Below are positions 17,538 to 27,108 of a stretch of 64,000 nucleotides of DNA, piece by piece. Each line of letters starts with the position of its first letter. The first letter of the stretch is position 1. This DNA is from Anaerovorax odorimutans DSM 5092 (GTDB taxonomy: Bacteria; Bacillota; Clostridia; Peptostreptococcales; Anaerovoracaceae). The translations under genes were made by a program, and so were the position numbers. The notes under the pieces were generated by a model. The model was not told the DNA's origin and made no database searches. It saw nothing but the letters and a program-made list of their open reading frames with translations. The stretch spans positions 62,001 to 126,000 of the forward strand of contig NZ_AUFC01000002.1 in the NCBI RefSeq assembly GCF_000426305.1, read 5' to 3'.

Positions 17538-18086
17538 ATGAAAAGAATATTAATTTTAATTATGTTAATATGTTTAAGTTTGGTTATATGTGCATGCAAT
17601 GTTGCGAAACCATCTAAAGATGTATCTGAAAACTATCAATATAAAAATTATTTTGATGAGGAAAATCAACTGATGCTTAGTTATACGGATATATTTGATT
17701 CAGAGGGAGATCCTGATAAAAGTGAAATGGTGAGTTTTACATCTACAAAAGATAATGTTGTTATGAAATATTGGATCACTCCCAATACCTACAATGAAAC
17801 CCCGGAAGAATTTTTGGATCGTATTTTACCGGTTAAAGGAGAGGAATTAGAAGATAATGCGGTAATTGGTATTAATGATGCTATAGATCTGGACACAGGA
17901 GAAAAGACTCCACGTGCATGTTACTGGGTTGTAGATCCCGCTTTTATTGCCAATATCGAAATTTCATGTGAGACATCTGATGAGGCAGAGAAATGGTACA
18001 ATAGACTTCATTCAAGTGCTATATATCTTGAAGGCGCTTCTGGTTCTGATACTATTAAAAAGGATGAGGATACAGCTGGAGTTTAA
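17538..18086 (+). CDS. Lipoprotein of unknown function
   Basis: This 182-residue protein starts at ATG 17538 (AGGAAAGG nine bases upstream; a GTG at 17529 overlaps that site). A lipoprotein signal ends in VICAC. The mature part is acidic, contains a WITPNTYNETPEEF stretch and a CYWVVDP segment, and matches no family I know. It begins a run of exported proteins that extends to 30442. It is followed after 53 bases by a small membrane protein gene. Confidence 0.75.
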   Translation: MKRILILIMLICLSLVICACNVAKPSKDVSENYQYKNYFDEENQLMLSYTDIFDSEGDPDKSEMVSFTSTKDNVVMKYWITPNTYNETPEEFLDRILPVKGEELEDNAVIGINDAIDLDTGEKTPRACYWVVDPAFIANIEISCETSDEAEKWYNRLHSSAIYLEGASGSDTIKKDEDTAGV

Positions 18087-18139
18087 TTTTTCAGTGGTGA
18101 AATAAAAATGAAAGGTCAGTTTTAGGGGGAGCTTTAATT

Positions 18140-18457
18140 ATGTTTATATTCTTTGCAATCATTGGATTGACAATTCTTATCACAGGAATTATCCTCAAAA
18201 GAAAGTTCCAAAAAAAAGTATGGACTATTCTGATATGTATGGGAGTCTTGACTCTTATCGTTGCGGTACTACTATTTATAGGTACATTATTGCTGATAAA
18301 TGGAGATTATAGTGATAATCAACCGATAAGAGAAGGTGGTGATTGGCATACATGGCGTGGATACAGTCCAGACTATGTTTTGTATGCAGAAATTAATGGC
18401 AAAAATTATTTTTATAAAGTAAGCTTACTTTATAAGGAAACATATCAATTTTCATGA
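18140..18457 (+). CDS. Small membrane protein, two transmembrane helices
   Basis: This 105-residue protein has hydrophobic helices at about 3-20 and 28-52 separated by a basic loop (KRKFQKK), then an external Trp/Tyr-rich tail. A strong AGGGGGA site precedes the ATG. I recognise no family. It may be co-transcribed with the upstream lipoprotein. Confidence 0.65.
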   Translation: MFIFFAIIGLTILITGIILKRKFQKKVWTILICMGVLTLIVAVLLFIGTLLLINGDYSDNQPIREGGDWHTWRGYSPDYVLYAEINGKNYFYKVSLLYKETYQFS

Positions 18458-18582
18458 TTATTTAGGAGGAGGTATTGATTAAAAAAAGTTAATAATTATG
18501 GCGGTTATTTATTCTATTAGGTAATTTAGTTTGTACTACTTTTATGTATGTGTAAATTTTGTAATTAAGAAAGAGGGAAGTA

Positions 18583-19389
18583 ATGAAAGAAAATATTATA
18601 AAATACAAAAAATTAACTATATCTATTATAATGATAATGTTGGTAATAGTATTTGGTGGCAGCTCTACTTATGCAGCTAATCAGATTTCAATTTTTATAG
18701 ACGGTGAAGAACTTTATACTGATGTTCCACCGATTATAATTGATAGCAAAACCATGGTGCCGCTGCGTGCAGTGTCAGAGGCTGTCGGATGCAAAGTTGA
18801 TTGGTTTAAAGAAGATAAACGCATTGTTGTATATTCACCAGTTGGCGGTGATCCTTTATTGGTTATGAGCGTAAACGATCCAAAGGTTACAGTCAATCAT
18901 TATAACGGTGATACTGGTGAAGTAACAGGTGAGGTAGTAACTATAGAGGCTCCGCCTGTAATTATAGAGGGAAAAACCATGATACCTTTGAGGTTTATTG
19001 CTGAGACTATAGGCTTTAGGGTAGAATGGGATGGAACTTCAAGAACAGTATTCCTTTTTAGTGCGGCTTATGATGATGATTTAAAAAGTAAAAAAGATAC
19101 AAGAGAAGGTCAGTTTCCTGATGGAATTATATATTCAGAAGAATATTCCATTGAAGGTGATCCTGGTGATGGACTTTCTTCAGGGGAAGCTGCAATGTTG
19201 TTAACTAGAGATAAAATAACCTCTCTTTATGATAATATTAGTACCCAAGAACCAGTTAATATTACACTTGTTGATCTTAAGTTTGTTAATGGAGAGGAAT
19301 GTTATATTTTTGAAGTAAAGAAAGCTCCATATACAAGCTCTCGTTATGCGGTTGGTCTTACTGGAAACATATATGAGGATTTTTTATAA
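18583..19389 (+). CDS. Secreted protein with copper-amine-oxidase-like N-terminal domain
   Basis: This 268-residue exported protein has an N-terminal signal ending near TYA-AN. The copper amine oxidase N1-like (stalk) domain occupies about residues 35-165, with two copies of the typical motif: PPIIIDSKTMVPLRAVSEAV and a second PPVIIEGKTMIPLRFIAETI. This domain is widespread in Clostridia and Paenibacilli as a wall or surface module and implies no oxidase activity. The C-terminal region has a PepSY-like feel (EAAMLLTRDKI), but that is tentative. Three more genes here carry the same domain: 25303, 27109 and 28571. Confidence 0.85.
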   Translation: MKENIIKYKKLTISIIMIMLVIVFGGSSTYAANQISIFIDGEELYTDVPPIIIDSKTMVPLRAVSEAVGCKVDWFKEDKRIVVYSPVGGDPLLVMSVNDPKVTVNHYNGDTGEVTGEVVTIEAPPVIIEGKTMIPLRFIAETIGFRVEWDGTSRTVFLFSAAYDDDLKSKKDTREGQFPDGIIYSEEYSIEGDPGDGLSSGEAAMLLTRDKITSLYDNISTQEPVNITLVDLKFVNGEECYIFEVKKAPYTSSRYAVGLTGNIYEDFL

Positions 19390-19420
19390 AGTTATTAATT
19401 TAGAATTTGGGGGTAATTGA

Positions 19421-20275
19421 ATGAAAATACTTGTAGAAATTTTGGTACTTTGTGTTTTATTATCTGGGTGTGGTAATAACGGGACGATACAGGAAAAGAA
19501 ATCCGCAGCTTCTTCTGATAAGATAGTTTCAGAGCAAACTTCTGACATTAAGACTACATCAAAGAAAAAAACTGCCATACTCTATACTAATATGGAAACA
19601 GGCAGTGAATCCGGCGAGTTTCAAACTCATTCTTTTAAGTATTCAGGTAAGTTAACAGCTAAAACGCTAGCCAAAGGACTTTCACAATTAACTGGTCTTG
19701 ACTTCATCATTACCGTTTCCAATAAGGATGAAAACATATATATTGATTGGGCGCAGGATTCTACCTTGATTGCAAATCTTGATGATCGTGAACAATATGA
19801 AGAATTCTTCTTTTTTGATTGTGATTCTATGCGCTGGTTTATGATGGATAGTTTATGGCGAACGCTGAAAGAAAATTTAGGTGTTGAGAATGTATATTAT
19901 ACTATGAATGGCGGTAAAGATTTAGTTTTTGATGCGCTTTATCCAATAAAAGAATTCCCTGCAGATGTTCCTTATATGGGCAGTGCTTTTTATTCCGCAC
20001 ATGCTAATGTAAAAGGTGATGAACCAATTTGTGAGGAAGATGCTTTTGAATTAGTTCAGCATGCTATTAATTTTCAAGGCGAAAATGTATCTACAATTGT
20101 AAAAACTGGTGACGAAATTATTGAAGGTGAACATGCTTTTACATTCTCAGCAGGAGATGATTCTGCAGATGGGCAAAAATATACTGCGGTATCTCACTAT
20201 GCCGTCAGTGATAGTGGCAGGATTTATTATATGGATGTATTAAAGGGTGCTGATTGGATTTCCCTTGATATTTAA
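19421..20275 (+). CDS. GerMN-like lipoprotein
   Basis: This 284-residue lipoprotein has a lipobox LLSGC at residues 13-17. After a Ser/Lys-rich linker, a GerMN-like fold is suggested by the LTAKTLAKGLSQLTGLDF helix, IYIDWAQDSTL strand and the WFMMDSLWRTLKENLGVENV helix. GerMN domains occur in spore germination and wall-associated proteins. The final third (EEDAFELVQHAINFQGE) resembles the C-terminal section of the preceding gene's product. A terminator follows. The assignment is from pattern only. Confidence 0.65.
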   Translation: MKILVEILVLCVLLSGCGNNGTIQEKKSAASSDKIVSEQTSDIKTTSKKKTAILYTNMETGSESGEFQTHSFKYSGKLTAKTLAKGLSQLTGLDFIITVSNKDENIYIDWAQDSTLIANLDDREQYEEFFFFDCDSMRWFMMDSLWRTLKENLGVENVYYTMNGGKDLVFDALYPIKEFPADVPYMGSAFYSAHANVKGDEPICEEDAFELVQHAINFQGENVSTIVKTGDEIIEGEHAFTFSAGDDSADGQKYTAVSHYAVSDSGRIYYMDVLKGADWISLDI

Positions 20276-20298
20276 ATAAGAAATTCTCATAAATTTAT

Positions 20299-20339
20299 AA
20301 TAAGATTTTCATTTTTATGGAAATCTTATTTTGTTTTTT
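20299..20339 (+). terminator. Terminator after the GerMN-like gene
   Basis: Arms AATAAGATTT (20299-20308) and its complement (20321-20330) enclose a 12-base loop and are followed by a T-rich tail. Confidence 0.8.
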
Positions 20340-20778
20340 GACATTACTAAAAATATTTTTTATTAACAGTTTATTAATTAGAGACAATAATATTTAATTA
20401 AATTACTTTTTTATAATTTGAGATTATGAATTTTTAAATAAATTTTTTTACTCTTTGGGTCTAATAAAATTTTATCTAAATTTATGCAGAATATTTATTA
20501 TTTTAATCTTTTAAGCTATAATTAATTCTTGATAAAGAAAGCCCATTCTTATGATTAAATAGATTTATATATATAAAAATTGGGAAATGTCAGAATTTAG
20601 TTTTGTTTTATGTATATTAATGGAAAAGTCTTGATAAAACATGTATAATTAAAGCAAATAAGTAAGAATCTTGTATATATGAACTAATATATAAATTACA
20701 TTTTATATCATTAATTAAATTTTGCAGAATTTTTCATGCAATTAATGTATTCAGTAATTAAAAGATAAGGAGCTCAAT
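20340..20778. other. AT-rich spacer before the diguanylate cyclase
   Basis: There are no frames of note, no conserved riboswitch elements that I recognise and no clear promoter pair. I see nothing further. Confidence 0.3.
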
Positions 20779-22242
20779 TTGAAAAAACATATATTATTGA
20801 TTAGCAATTTAATCATTATTATTTCTATAGTAGCGGGATTTGTAAGTATCGTAAATAGGGATACTAGGACATATCAGAATCTAGTGGAAGAACATTTAGA
20901 GAAAATTGTAAGACTTGCAGATACTGATATTTCAAAGCATATTGAAAACTCTATGACAAAGCCAGTGATGGTTTCAAAAACAATGGCAAATGATGAATTC
21001 CTTAAAGGTTGGTTTTTGCAAGAGGAAGGAAGTATTGGAGATAATACATATTTTAAACAATTATATAATTACCTAAAAACTTATCAAGAGAAATATAATT
21101 ATACCACTGTGTTTTGTATTTCAGCAAAAACCGGAAATTATTATTATCAAGATGGCTTTAATAAGAAAATTTCAGATAGTGATGAACATGATATTTGGTA
21201 TTATAATTTTATTAAATCTGGTCGTGAGTATGATCTGGAGGTGGATACTAATGAAGCCAATAACGATAATATCACCGTATTTGTTAACTTTCGCATGGAG
21301 GATGATAATGGTAATCTTTTAGGTGTGATTGGTGTTGGACTTCAAGTTTCATCAATAGAGAAAACCATTAGATTATATGAAAATGATTATGATATGTCAG
21401 TCTATATAATCAATGTAGGTGGGGCGAAGACCTCTTTTTCGGGAAATACTGATATTTTTGTGGGAGAGAATGAATTAGCTAAGCGTATTGGAATTAAAGA
21501 AGATATTGTGCTGAATAATTCTGATAAGCCTAAAATACAATGGTTTACTTCTGGTAACGAACGAAAATGCCTTATAACGAAGTATGATGACACTCTTGGT
21601 TGGTATTTAGTTTTGGAAAAAGATACAAATTCAATAAGTAGTATGTTCCAGGAAAGTATGAAGGATAATGTAATATTCATGTTGATTTCCCTTGTGGCAT
21701 GTATTATGGTAACTACAATAGTTTTTATAAATTATAATAAACGTATGGTAGTGATGGAAAATACAGATGAATTGACAGGGCTCTCAAATAGAAAATTGTT
21801 TTATAAGCAATATTTATCATTTATCCGTAATCATCGAGAAAGAAAAAAGACTCTGTTTATGTTTGATATTGATTATTTTAAAGACATTAACGATACATAT
21901 GGTCATGTGTTTGGCAATGCAATTCTTTCCATGGTGGGGGAAGAACTGAAAAAAGTATTAAATGGTTATGGAATAGCAGCTAGATGGGGTGGAGATGAAT
22001 TTATCGGAGTATTAGATCTCAAACTTGAAGAGAGCCAGCAAATCCTAAGTCAGTTTATGAATATATTGAAGTTGAATGAAAACGATAGTTGTTGTAATGT
22101 AACTATCAGTGTAGGGATTACTGAAATTAATGGGAAACTTAGTATAGAAGAAATGGTAAAAAAAGTTGATGAGGCATTGTACTGTTCTAAAGAAGGTGGT
22201 CGTAATCAAATCACTGTTTGCAGGCGGGACGAAAAGTTATAA
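20779..22242 (+). CDS. Diguanylate cyclase with extracellular dCache sensor
   Basis: This 487-residue membrane protein makes the second messenger c-di-GMP. The start is TTG 20779 after AAGGAG. A transmembrane helix (about 5-26) is followed by an extracellular dCache sensor (about 30-290) with paired PAS-like folds, a second helix (about 297-318) and a GGDEF domain (about 328-487). The catalytic motif RWGGDEF is intact, as are the DIDYFKDINDTYGH Mg/GTP residues. An autoinhibitory RxxD site was not seen at the usual position. It is monocistronic and terminates with a hairpin. The signal it senses is unknown. Confidence 0.92.
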   Translation: MKKHILLISNLIIIISIVAGFVSIVNRDTRTYQNLVEEHLEKIVRLADTDISKHIENSMTKPVMVSKTMANDEFLKGWFLQEEGSIGDNTYFKQLYNYLKTYQEKYNYTTVFCISAKTGNYYYQDGFNKKISDSDEHDIWYYNFIKSGREYDLEVDTNEANNDNITVFVNFRMEDDNGNLLGVIGVGLQVSSIEKTIRLYENDYDMSVYIINVGGAKTSFSGNTDIFVGENELAKRIGIKEDIVLNNSDKPKIQWFTSGNERKCLITKYDDTLGWYLVLEKDTNSISSMFQESMKDNVIFMLISLVACIMVTTIVFINYNKRMVVMENTDELTGLSNRKLFYKQYLSFIRNHRERKKTLFMFDIDYFKDINDTYGHVFGNAILSMVGEELKKVLNGYGIAARWGGDEFIGVLDLKLEESQQILSQFMNILKLNENDSCCNVTISVGITEINGKLSIEEMVKKVDEALYCSKEGGRNQITVCRRDEKL

Positions 22243-22324
22243 AAATTTTATGTCAGAAAAGAGCAGTCATAAGAATGTGTTGATAATTATAGCTTCTATT
22301 ATAACTAATATAATTCAAAAATAA

Positions 22325-22370
22325 AAAATGTCGAAATCTTATTTACAATTGAATTTGGTTTTGGCATTTT
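22325..22370 (+). terminator. Probable terminator after the diguanylate cyclase
   Basis: Fourteen-base arms (22325-22338 and 22357-22370) pair fully if three G-U pairs are allowed; the 3' arm ends in TTTT and runs into T-rich sequence. Confidence 0.5.
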
Positions 22371-22786
22371 ATATTTTATAATATTTAAACTTCATTAATT
22401 TTAAAGAATTATTATATAACATTTTGCAAAATTTACAAGACTGAGAAAATTTAATAATTTAATAAAAAAACTGGTGATTTCCTGTAAGATGTCTTACTGT
22501 AGTCTTTATGAATAATATATTTTTAACTCTTCTGTTAATTTAGTTAGTATTTTCTAAAAGTAATTTTGATTTATATCATCTTAAATATCATATTTAATTT
22601 TCAACTCGTAATACTGTAAGATTTTAGAATCTAATTTTTTATAATAAGGTTTTAAGTAAAATTAACACTAAATAATCTAATATGGGTTAGTTTTTTTAAA
22701 TAATTTGAAAAAATTTGTCGGGTTTTTCTATATAACTTTGAATATAATAGATGAGACGTCTTAGTAAAAGAGAGGGAGGTATAGTA
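22371..22786. other. AT-rich spacer before the ECF sigma gene
   Basis: A short perfect hairpin GTAAGA-TG-TCTTAC lies near 22484-22497. A TTGTCG (22715) and a TATAAT (22743) are too far apart for a sigma-A promoter. No gene is supported. Confidence 0.3.
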
Positions 22787-23350
22787 ATGGGGGAGACAGA
22801 TGAAAGTATTTTAGAACTTTTAAATATAGATTCCAGGCAAGGGTATATTGAATTAACAGAAAAGTACTTGGGGTTTGTTTATAAAATTGCATATAGTAAA
22901 CTTTCCCAAACATGCAGTAAAGAAGATATAGAAGAATTTGTAAGTGATATTTTTTATGAATTTTATTGTAATAGGGAAAAGATCAATTTAAAAAAAGGTT
23001 CAATAAAAGCTATTTTATCAGTGTTTACGAAGCAGAGAGCAATAAATTTATTTAATAGAAAAATAAAAGAGCAGCAAGCAATTTCTTTATATAATGATGA
23101 CGTGCAAGATCTATTGATTGACAATGTAAGTGTAGAACAACAAGTTTTGGACGCAGAGAGAAAATCAAAACTAATTAATGAGATTAAAGCTTTGGGATTT
23201 CCAGACAGCGAAATTCTCATAAGAAAGCATTATTTGGGTCAGACATTAAAAGAAATTGGCAACGATATGAATTTGAAGATTAAAACTGTAGAAAAAAGGC
23301 ATGAGAGAGCACTAAAGAAATTAAGGGGTATTGGAGGTATTAAAAAATGA
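22787..23350 (+). CDS. ECF-type RNA polymerase sigma factor
   Basis: This 187-residue sigma-70-family protein has region 2 (about residues 20-90: YIELTEKYLGFVYKIAYSKL) and region 4 with its helix-turn-helix (GQTLKEIGNDMNLKIKTVEK). Region 3 is lacking, as in extracytoplasmic-function sigmas. The ATG at 22787 is seven bases after GGGAGG, so it is preferred to the upstream ATG at 22751. Its stop overlaps the start of the next gene (ATGA), which couples it to a DUF4179 protein, the usual anti-sigma arrangement. Confidence 0.88.
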   Translation: MGETDESILELLNIDSRQGYIELTEKYLGFVYKIAYSKLSQTCSKEDIEEFVSDIFYEFYCNREKINLKKGSIKAILSVFTKQRAINLFNRKIKEQQAISLYNDDVQDLLIDNVSVEQQVLDAERKSKLINEIKALGFPDSEILIRKHYLGQTLKEIGNDMNLKIKTVEKRHERALKKLRGIGGIKK

Positions 23351-24336
23351 ATAATAAAAAAATTAATATGCCAGACAATAGTATGGAATTTTTAAATATT
23401 CTTGATGATCTAGATATAGAAGGAACGGACAAACTTTTATCAGGAATTAATAAAGTAACTATATCTTATGAAACTGAGAAATGTTTGAAATCAAAAGTTT
23501 GTAAAAAATTAGGAGCAGAGTTTTTAATAACACAGGAAGAAGAAAGAAAAACTGTATACAACAAAAATAAAAAATATATTAGAAGGGCAATTGCTTGTAT
23601 TGCTGCAGTTATGATTCTATCTACAGCTGCGTTAGCAGCTACAAATTTGGATATATTACAACTTTATTGGGGGGATGATAAGGAAATTTACAGTGACAGA
23701 TCCTTAGAAACAACCCAAAGTGTTGAAAATGAAAATGTAAAGTTTAATATTGAAGGAGTTGTTTCTGATAAATACCAATGCGTTTTCATATTAAGTATGG
23801 AAGCACTTACTAAAGAAGGACAGAAAATTATTAAAAATGCCAACAAAGATATTTCATTGGCGTTAGAAATAAAGCCTTCATTTAAAGATGATTTAAATCA
23901 TGGTTCAATGGGGATTTTTCAGTATACTGATGATAACAAAAATAAGAACTATAAAGCATATAAATGTGACTTTGAACTTAAAAATGTAGATCTTACAAAG
24001 CCTGTAATAATAGAATTTAATGGACTCTCCATGAATTTTAATATTCCTCAGTATATGCAGGTAATAACTCTTTATCCTGATTCAGCATCAGGATTTAAAA
24101 GTGTTGATTTATCTCCAATTGGATATTATTATGAATCTGAAGAATCTGCAGACAATATAGATCTTATTAATAAAGATGGTACTTTAGACGATGAAATGGG
24201 ATATCATGGCTCTATGTATCAGGAAAATAATGAGAAAGTAATGATAATAGGATCATTTACAAGGCTTATAGATTTAGATGATTATATGGGAATACAAATA
24301 GATGGTATAAAATATACAAAATTAGAAGACCAATAA
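23347..24336 (+). CDS. DUF4179 membrane protein, probable anti-sigma factor
   Basis: This is a 329-residue protein with a cytoplasmic N-terminus, one transmembrane helix (about residues 79-98, after KKYIRR) and a large extracellular DUF4179-like region. The ATGA overlap with the ECF sigma gene and this topology make it the likely membrane anchor that holds the sigma factor inactive until a cell-surface signal arrives. The extracytoplasmic part contains the motif ENVKFNIEGVVSDKYQCVF seen in such proteins. No zinc-binding HxxxCxxC motif is present. Confidence 0.82.
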   Translation: MNNKKINMPDNSMEFLNILDDLDIEGTDKLLSGINKVTISYETEKCLKSKVCKKLGAEFLITQEEERKTVYNKNKKYIRRAIACIAAVMILSTAALAATNLDILQLYWGDDKEIYSDRSLETTQSVENENVKFNIEGVVSDKYQCVFILSMEALTKEGQKIIKNANKDISLALEIKPSFKDDLNHGSMGIFQYTDDNKNKNYKAYKCDFELKNVDLTKPVIIEFNGLSMNFNIPQYMQVITLYPDSASGFKSVDLSPIGYYYESEESADNIDLINKDGTLDDEMGYHGSMYQENNEKVMIIGSFTRLIDLDDYMGIQIDGIKYTKLEDQ

Positions 24337-24587
24337 TAATTTATTTGTTATAATATAGTAAAATAACATTTATAAATAAAAGCGAATTTTTCGGTGATTT
24401 TGTAACTAGAAAGATAGAGAGAAAATTTCATATTTCTTTTATAGTGTGTGAGTATATATTAGTTGTTGTAGAAATGATTAGGATAAAAATGTATAATAGG
24501 AATCTTTTTTTAGATTAAATTAAATAGATTTAATTCTTAAATAAGATAAATAAATTTTTTATTGAATTTTAGAAAGGGATTTTTTTC

Positions 24588-24989
24588 ATGAAATATAAAG
24601 GATCATGTCTTTGCGGAGAAATTACTTTTGAAATTGAAGGAGAATTCGAAAGTTTTTATCTTTGTCATTGTGAAAGATGCCAAAAGGATACAGGTTCAGC
24701 TCACGCAGCTAATTTATTCTCATCTAAAGCTAAATTAAAATGGTTATCGGGAAAAAATAAAGTAAAAACTTTTAATTTTGATGGACATATAAAAAGCTTT
24801 TGTCCTAATTGTGGATCTGCACTTCCAAATTTTCAGTTCGACGGAAAATTACTCGTAGTTCCAGCAGGTTCTCTTGATAGTGATATATATTTAAGACCAC
24901 AGGGTCACATCTATTTTGCAAACAAGGCAAATTGGGATAAAGAATTAGAGAAAGTTCCCCAATTTGATCAATTGCCTAAAGATGAGTAA
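24588..24989 (+). CDS. GFA/CENP-V family zinc-binding protein
   Basis: This 133-residue protein has the Cys pattern of the glutathione-dependent formaldehyde-activating family: CLCGE near the N-terminus, CHCERCQKDTGS and CPNCGS. These bind two zinc ions. The family name derives from a disputed activity, and glutathione is uncommon in Clostridia, so the substrate is unknown. It has its own AAAGGGAT site and a hairpin downstream. Confidence 0.88.
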   Translation: MKYKGSCLCGEITFEIEGEFESFYLCHCERCQKDTGSAHAANLFSSKAKLKWLSGKNKVKTFNFDGHIKSFCPNCGSALPNFQFDGKLLVVPAGSLDSDIYLRPQGHIYFANKANWDKELEKVPQFDQLPKDE

Positions 24990-25008
24990 ATTAAAAAGAT
25001 TCTTTAAT

Positions 25009-25045
25009 TAAGGCTAGGAATGATTTATATTCATTCTTAGCCTTA
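25009..25045. terminator. Hairpin after the GFA-family gene
   Basis: Arms TAAGGCTAGGAATGA (25009-25023) and its complement (25031-25045) pair over 15 bp with one G-U; pairing can extend outward through TTAATT/AATTAA. There is no T run on the plus strand, so termination is likely but not certain. Confidence 0.5.
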
Positions 25046-25214
25046 AAAATTAAAGAAATTAAAGAAATAAAAATATAAAATAATTATTTATAGAATGTAA
25101 TTGCTAGTATATATTAATTATGTTTGTTTTTAAATTATTTATTTTCTTATTTTTAATTCTACAATTAGCAACGATTTAGATATATAATTAATATTTTTGG
25201 AAATTTTATGCATA

Positions 25215-25264
25215 AATACTTGACATATTTATTCTATAAACATAGAATAAATATGTCAAGTATT
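25215..25264. promoter_or_regulatory. Perfect 23-bp inverted repeat containing a symmetric promoter
   Basis: Arms 25215-25237 and 25242-25264 are exact complements around the 4-base loop AAAC. The left arm holds TTGACA (25220-25225) and, exactly 17 bp later, TAGAAT (25243-25248) lies in the right arm. By symmetry the same TTGACA-17-TAGAAT promoter reads on the minus strand. It lies about 40 bases before the gene at 25303. It may be an operator-promoter or a cruciform-forming element. Confidence 0.75.
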
Positions 25265-25302
25265 TTATAATGTTAAAAATTTTGATATAAGGGGTAAGCA
25301 AC

Positions 25303-26157
25303 ATGAAGAAAAATAGGGGGATTATTTTATTCGTTATAACCTTAATTGTTTTTCAAACTATGCCTGTTATCAGCTACGGAGCTGAAAAAATGGTTACTGT
25401 AAATATTCCAACATTTAGAGTACAGATAAATGGTACAGTTGTTGATAGCTCAACTGCTGAATTTCCATTACTTGTATATAAAGATATTACTTACATGCCT
25501 ATGACATATGATTTTTGTAATTTGATAGGATTAAAGAGTAGCTGGACTAAAGAAGAAGGTTTAAACATCTCTATTAGAAATGATGATTCAATTCCAACTG
25601 TTACTGAAACGAAAAATAATAAGAAAAATTCATCAAAAGTAATCGCGTACATAGCAGAAATACCTATTACAGTAAATAACCAAAAAATAGATAACAGCAA
25701 GGAAACATATCCGTTTTTAATATATAAAGATATAACATATTTCCCATTAACCTTTAAATGGACAAAAGAAGCGTTTAATATTTATAATAATTTTAATTAT
25801 GATATTGGTCTTCAAATATATTCAGAAAACAGGTTTTTTTATAAATATTACCCTGATAATAACCAAAAGCAATACACTGATTTCAGAGTAAGTACTATTT
25901 TGTTTGAAATGGCAGCTATTAATATTTCAGATGGCTCTGATAAATACCCATCCAATAATGTAGCTTTATATAAATCTAATAATTGTGGAATACCAAAATA
26001 TCCCGAGTTTGTGGGTACAAAATATTATGGGTATCAGCCTGATGGAAATGGCGGTTTAAAAGTAAATACAGACTCAAAGCTTACACCATTTGAGTTTTAT
26101 ACAACTGCAATATCGGATTTAAAAAATCCTGTTCCTGAAGAAGTTGAGTTATTTTAA
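25303..26157 (+). CDS. Secreted protein with two stalk-type (CuAO-N1-like) repeats
   Basis: This 284-residue protein has a signal peptide ending near SYG-AE. Two repeats resemble the copper-amine-oxidase-like module in variant form: FPLLVYKDITYMPMTYDF (about residue 54) and YPFLIYKDITYFPLTFKW (about 136). The linker between them is Asn/Lys-rich. The C-terminal part is Tyr/Asn-rich without a known family. The gene is driven by the palindromic promoter just upstream and followed by a lipoprotein gene after 36 bases. Confidence 0.75.
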   Translation: MKKNRGIILFVITLIVFQTMPVISYGAEKMVTVNIPTFRVQINGTVVDSSTAEFPLLVYKDITYMPMTYDFCNLIGLKSSWTKEEGLNISIRNDDSIPTVTETKNNKKNSSKVIAYIAEIPITVNNQKIDNSKETYPFLIYKDITYFPLTFKWTKEAFNIYNNFNYDIGLQIYSENRFFYKYYPDNNQKQYTDFRVSTILFEMAAINISDGSDKYPSNNVALYKSNNCGIPKYPEFVGTKYYGYQPDGNGGLKVNTDSKLTPFEFYTTAISDLKNPVPEEVELF

Positions 26158-26193
26158 AATAAATGTATATAAAAAAGAGAAAGGTAAATCAAA

Positions 26194-26982
26194 ATGAAAA
26201 AAATACTAGTTTTATTAGTTATAATAATATTGATGTTTACTTTGTTTGGATGCAGCACTAACAGTTATTTTGGACCGAATATCGATAAATTGGTTTTTGT
26301 TAAGAATTTAATTTATTCAGAAGATATGGATGTCTATTTATATTACATAGCTCCTAAAGACTTTGATAAAGACATTAAAAAAATTCAAATCCCAAATGCT
26401 CCAGAAGGTATTGATTGCGTATTATATCAGGAACAAAAAGTATCTGAAGGTAAATATACAGTAGGCACTGTCCAGATCGGTATTAATTGTGATTATTGGA
26501 ATGAAGAGACAGGTATAGGCAATGATTTAGAGATAAATAACTTACTTATCACATGGGGCGACGAAAGCCAAACTACTGAAAATGTAGGTAGCATTACTGT
26601 TACATCTGATAATATGCAATGTAATAAATATATGCATACTATGAAAGATAATGATGTTATTAAAAAAACTTATACTTTAACTAAAGATACTGAGATTACA
26701 GGATTGGATTTTCCGTATCATGATGAGGTGTTTAATTTTATCAATAATATAACTATTAACGATATACCTTTAGAAAAGGTATCAGAGGATAGTCCAATTA
26801 AATTAAAGAAAAATGAGACATGTGTTGTTGAGTATAATGTAAATGATGAGAATAACTCCAAATATGGAAATGTTATTATTAGGGGTTTCCTAATGGGTAA
26901 AAATAAAGATAAAATTGTGTGTTTTACTTTTAATAAGAGCTTTAAAGATGCAGGTGAATATTTAAAAAATCAGTCACAATAA
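26194..26982 (+). CDS. Lipoprotein of unknown function
   Basis: This 262-residue lipoprotein has a signal ending LFGC (Cys20). The mature protein contains several beta-strand-like stretches and no recognised domain. It lies in the run of exported proteins, likely co-transcribed with the stalk-domain protein before it; AGAGAAAGG precedes the ATG. Confidence 0.7.
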   Translation: MKKILVLLVIIILMFTLFGCSTNSYFGPNIDKLVFVKNLIYSEDMDVYLYYIAPKDFDKDIKKIQIPNAPEGIDCVLYQEQKVSEGKYTVGTVQIGINCDYWNEETGIGNDLEINNLLITWGDESQTTENVGSITVTSDNMQCNKYMHTMKDNDVIKKTYTLTKDTEITGLDFPYHDEVFNFINNITINDIPLEKVSEDSPIKLKKNETCVVEYNVNDENNSKYGNVIIRGFLMGKNKDKIVCFTFNKSFKDAGEYLKNQSQ

Positions 26983-27108
26983 TAATATATAATTAAAGCA
27001 ATATAATTACTTTAGCTACGGAAAGGGATTGTTACTTTAGTGTATTTATTAAGTAAGCGTTATAAATAAAAGAGTTAAGCTTATTATTGAACTTGAAAGG
27101 AGCGGATA

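Noticed and set aside
18470-18555. Signal-peptide-like frame after a strong GGAGGAGG site
   Set aside because: TTG is followed by only four codons before a stop; other frames need two shifts. Probably a scrap.
20340-20778. Possible c-di-GMP riboswitch upstream of the cyclase
   Set aside because: No conserved GEMM core (such as the tetraloop and receptor region) was recognised.
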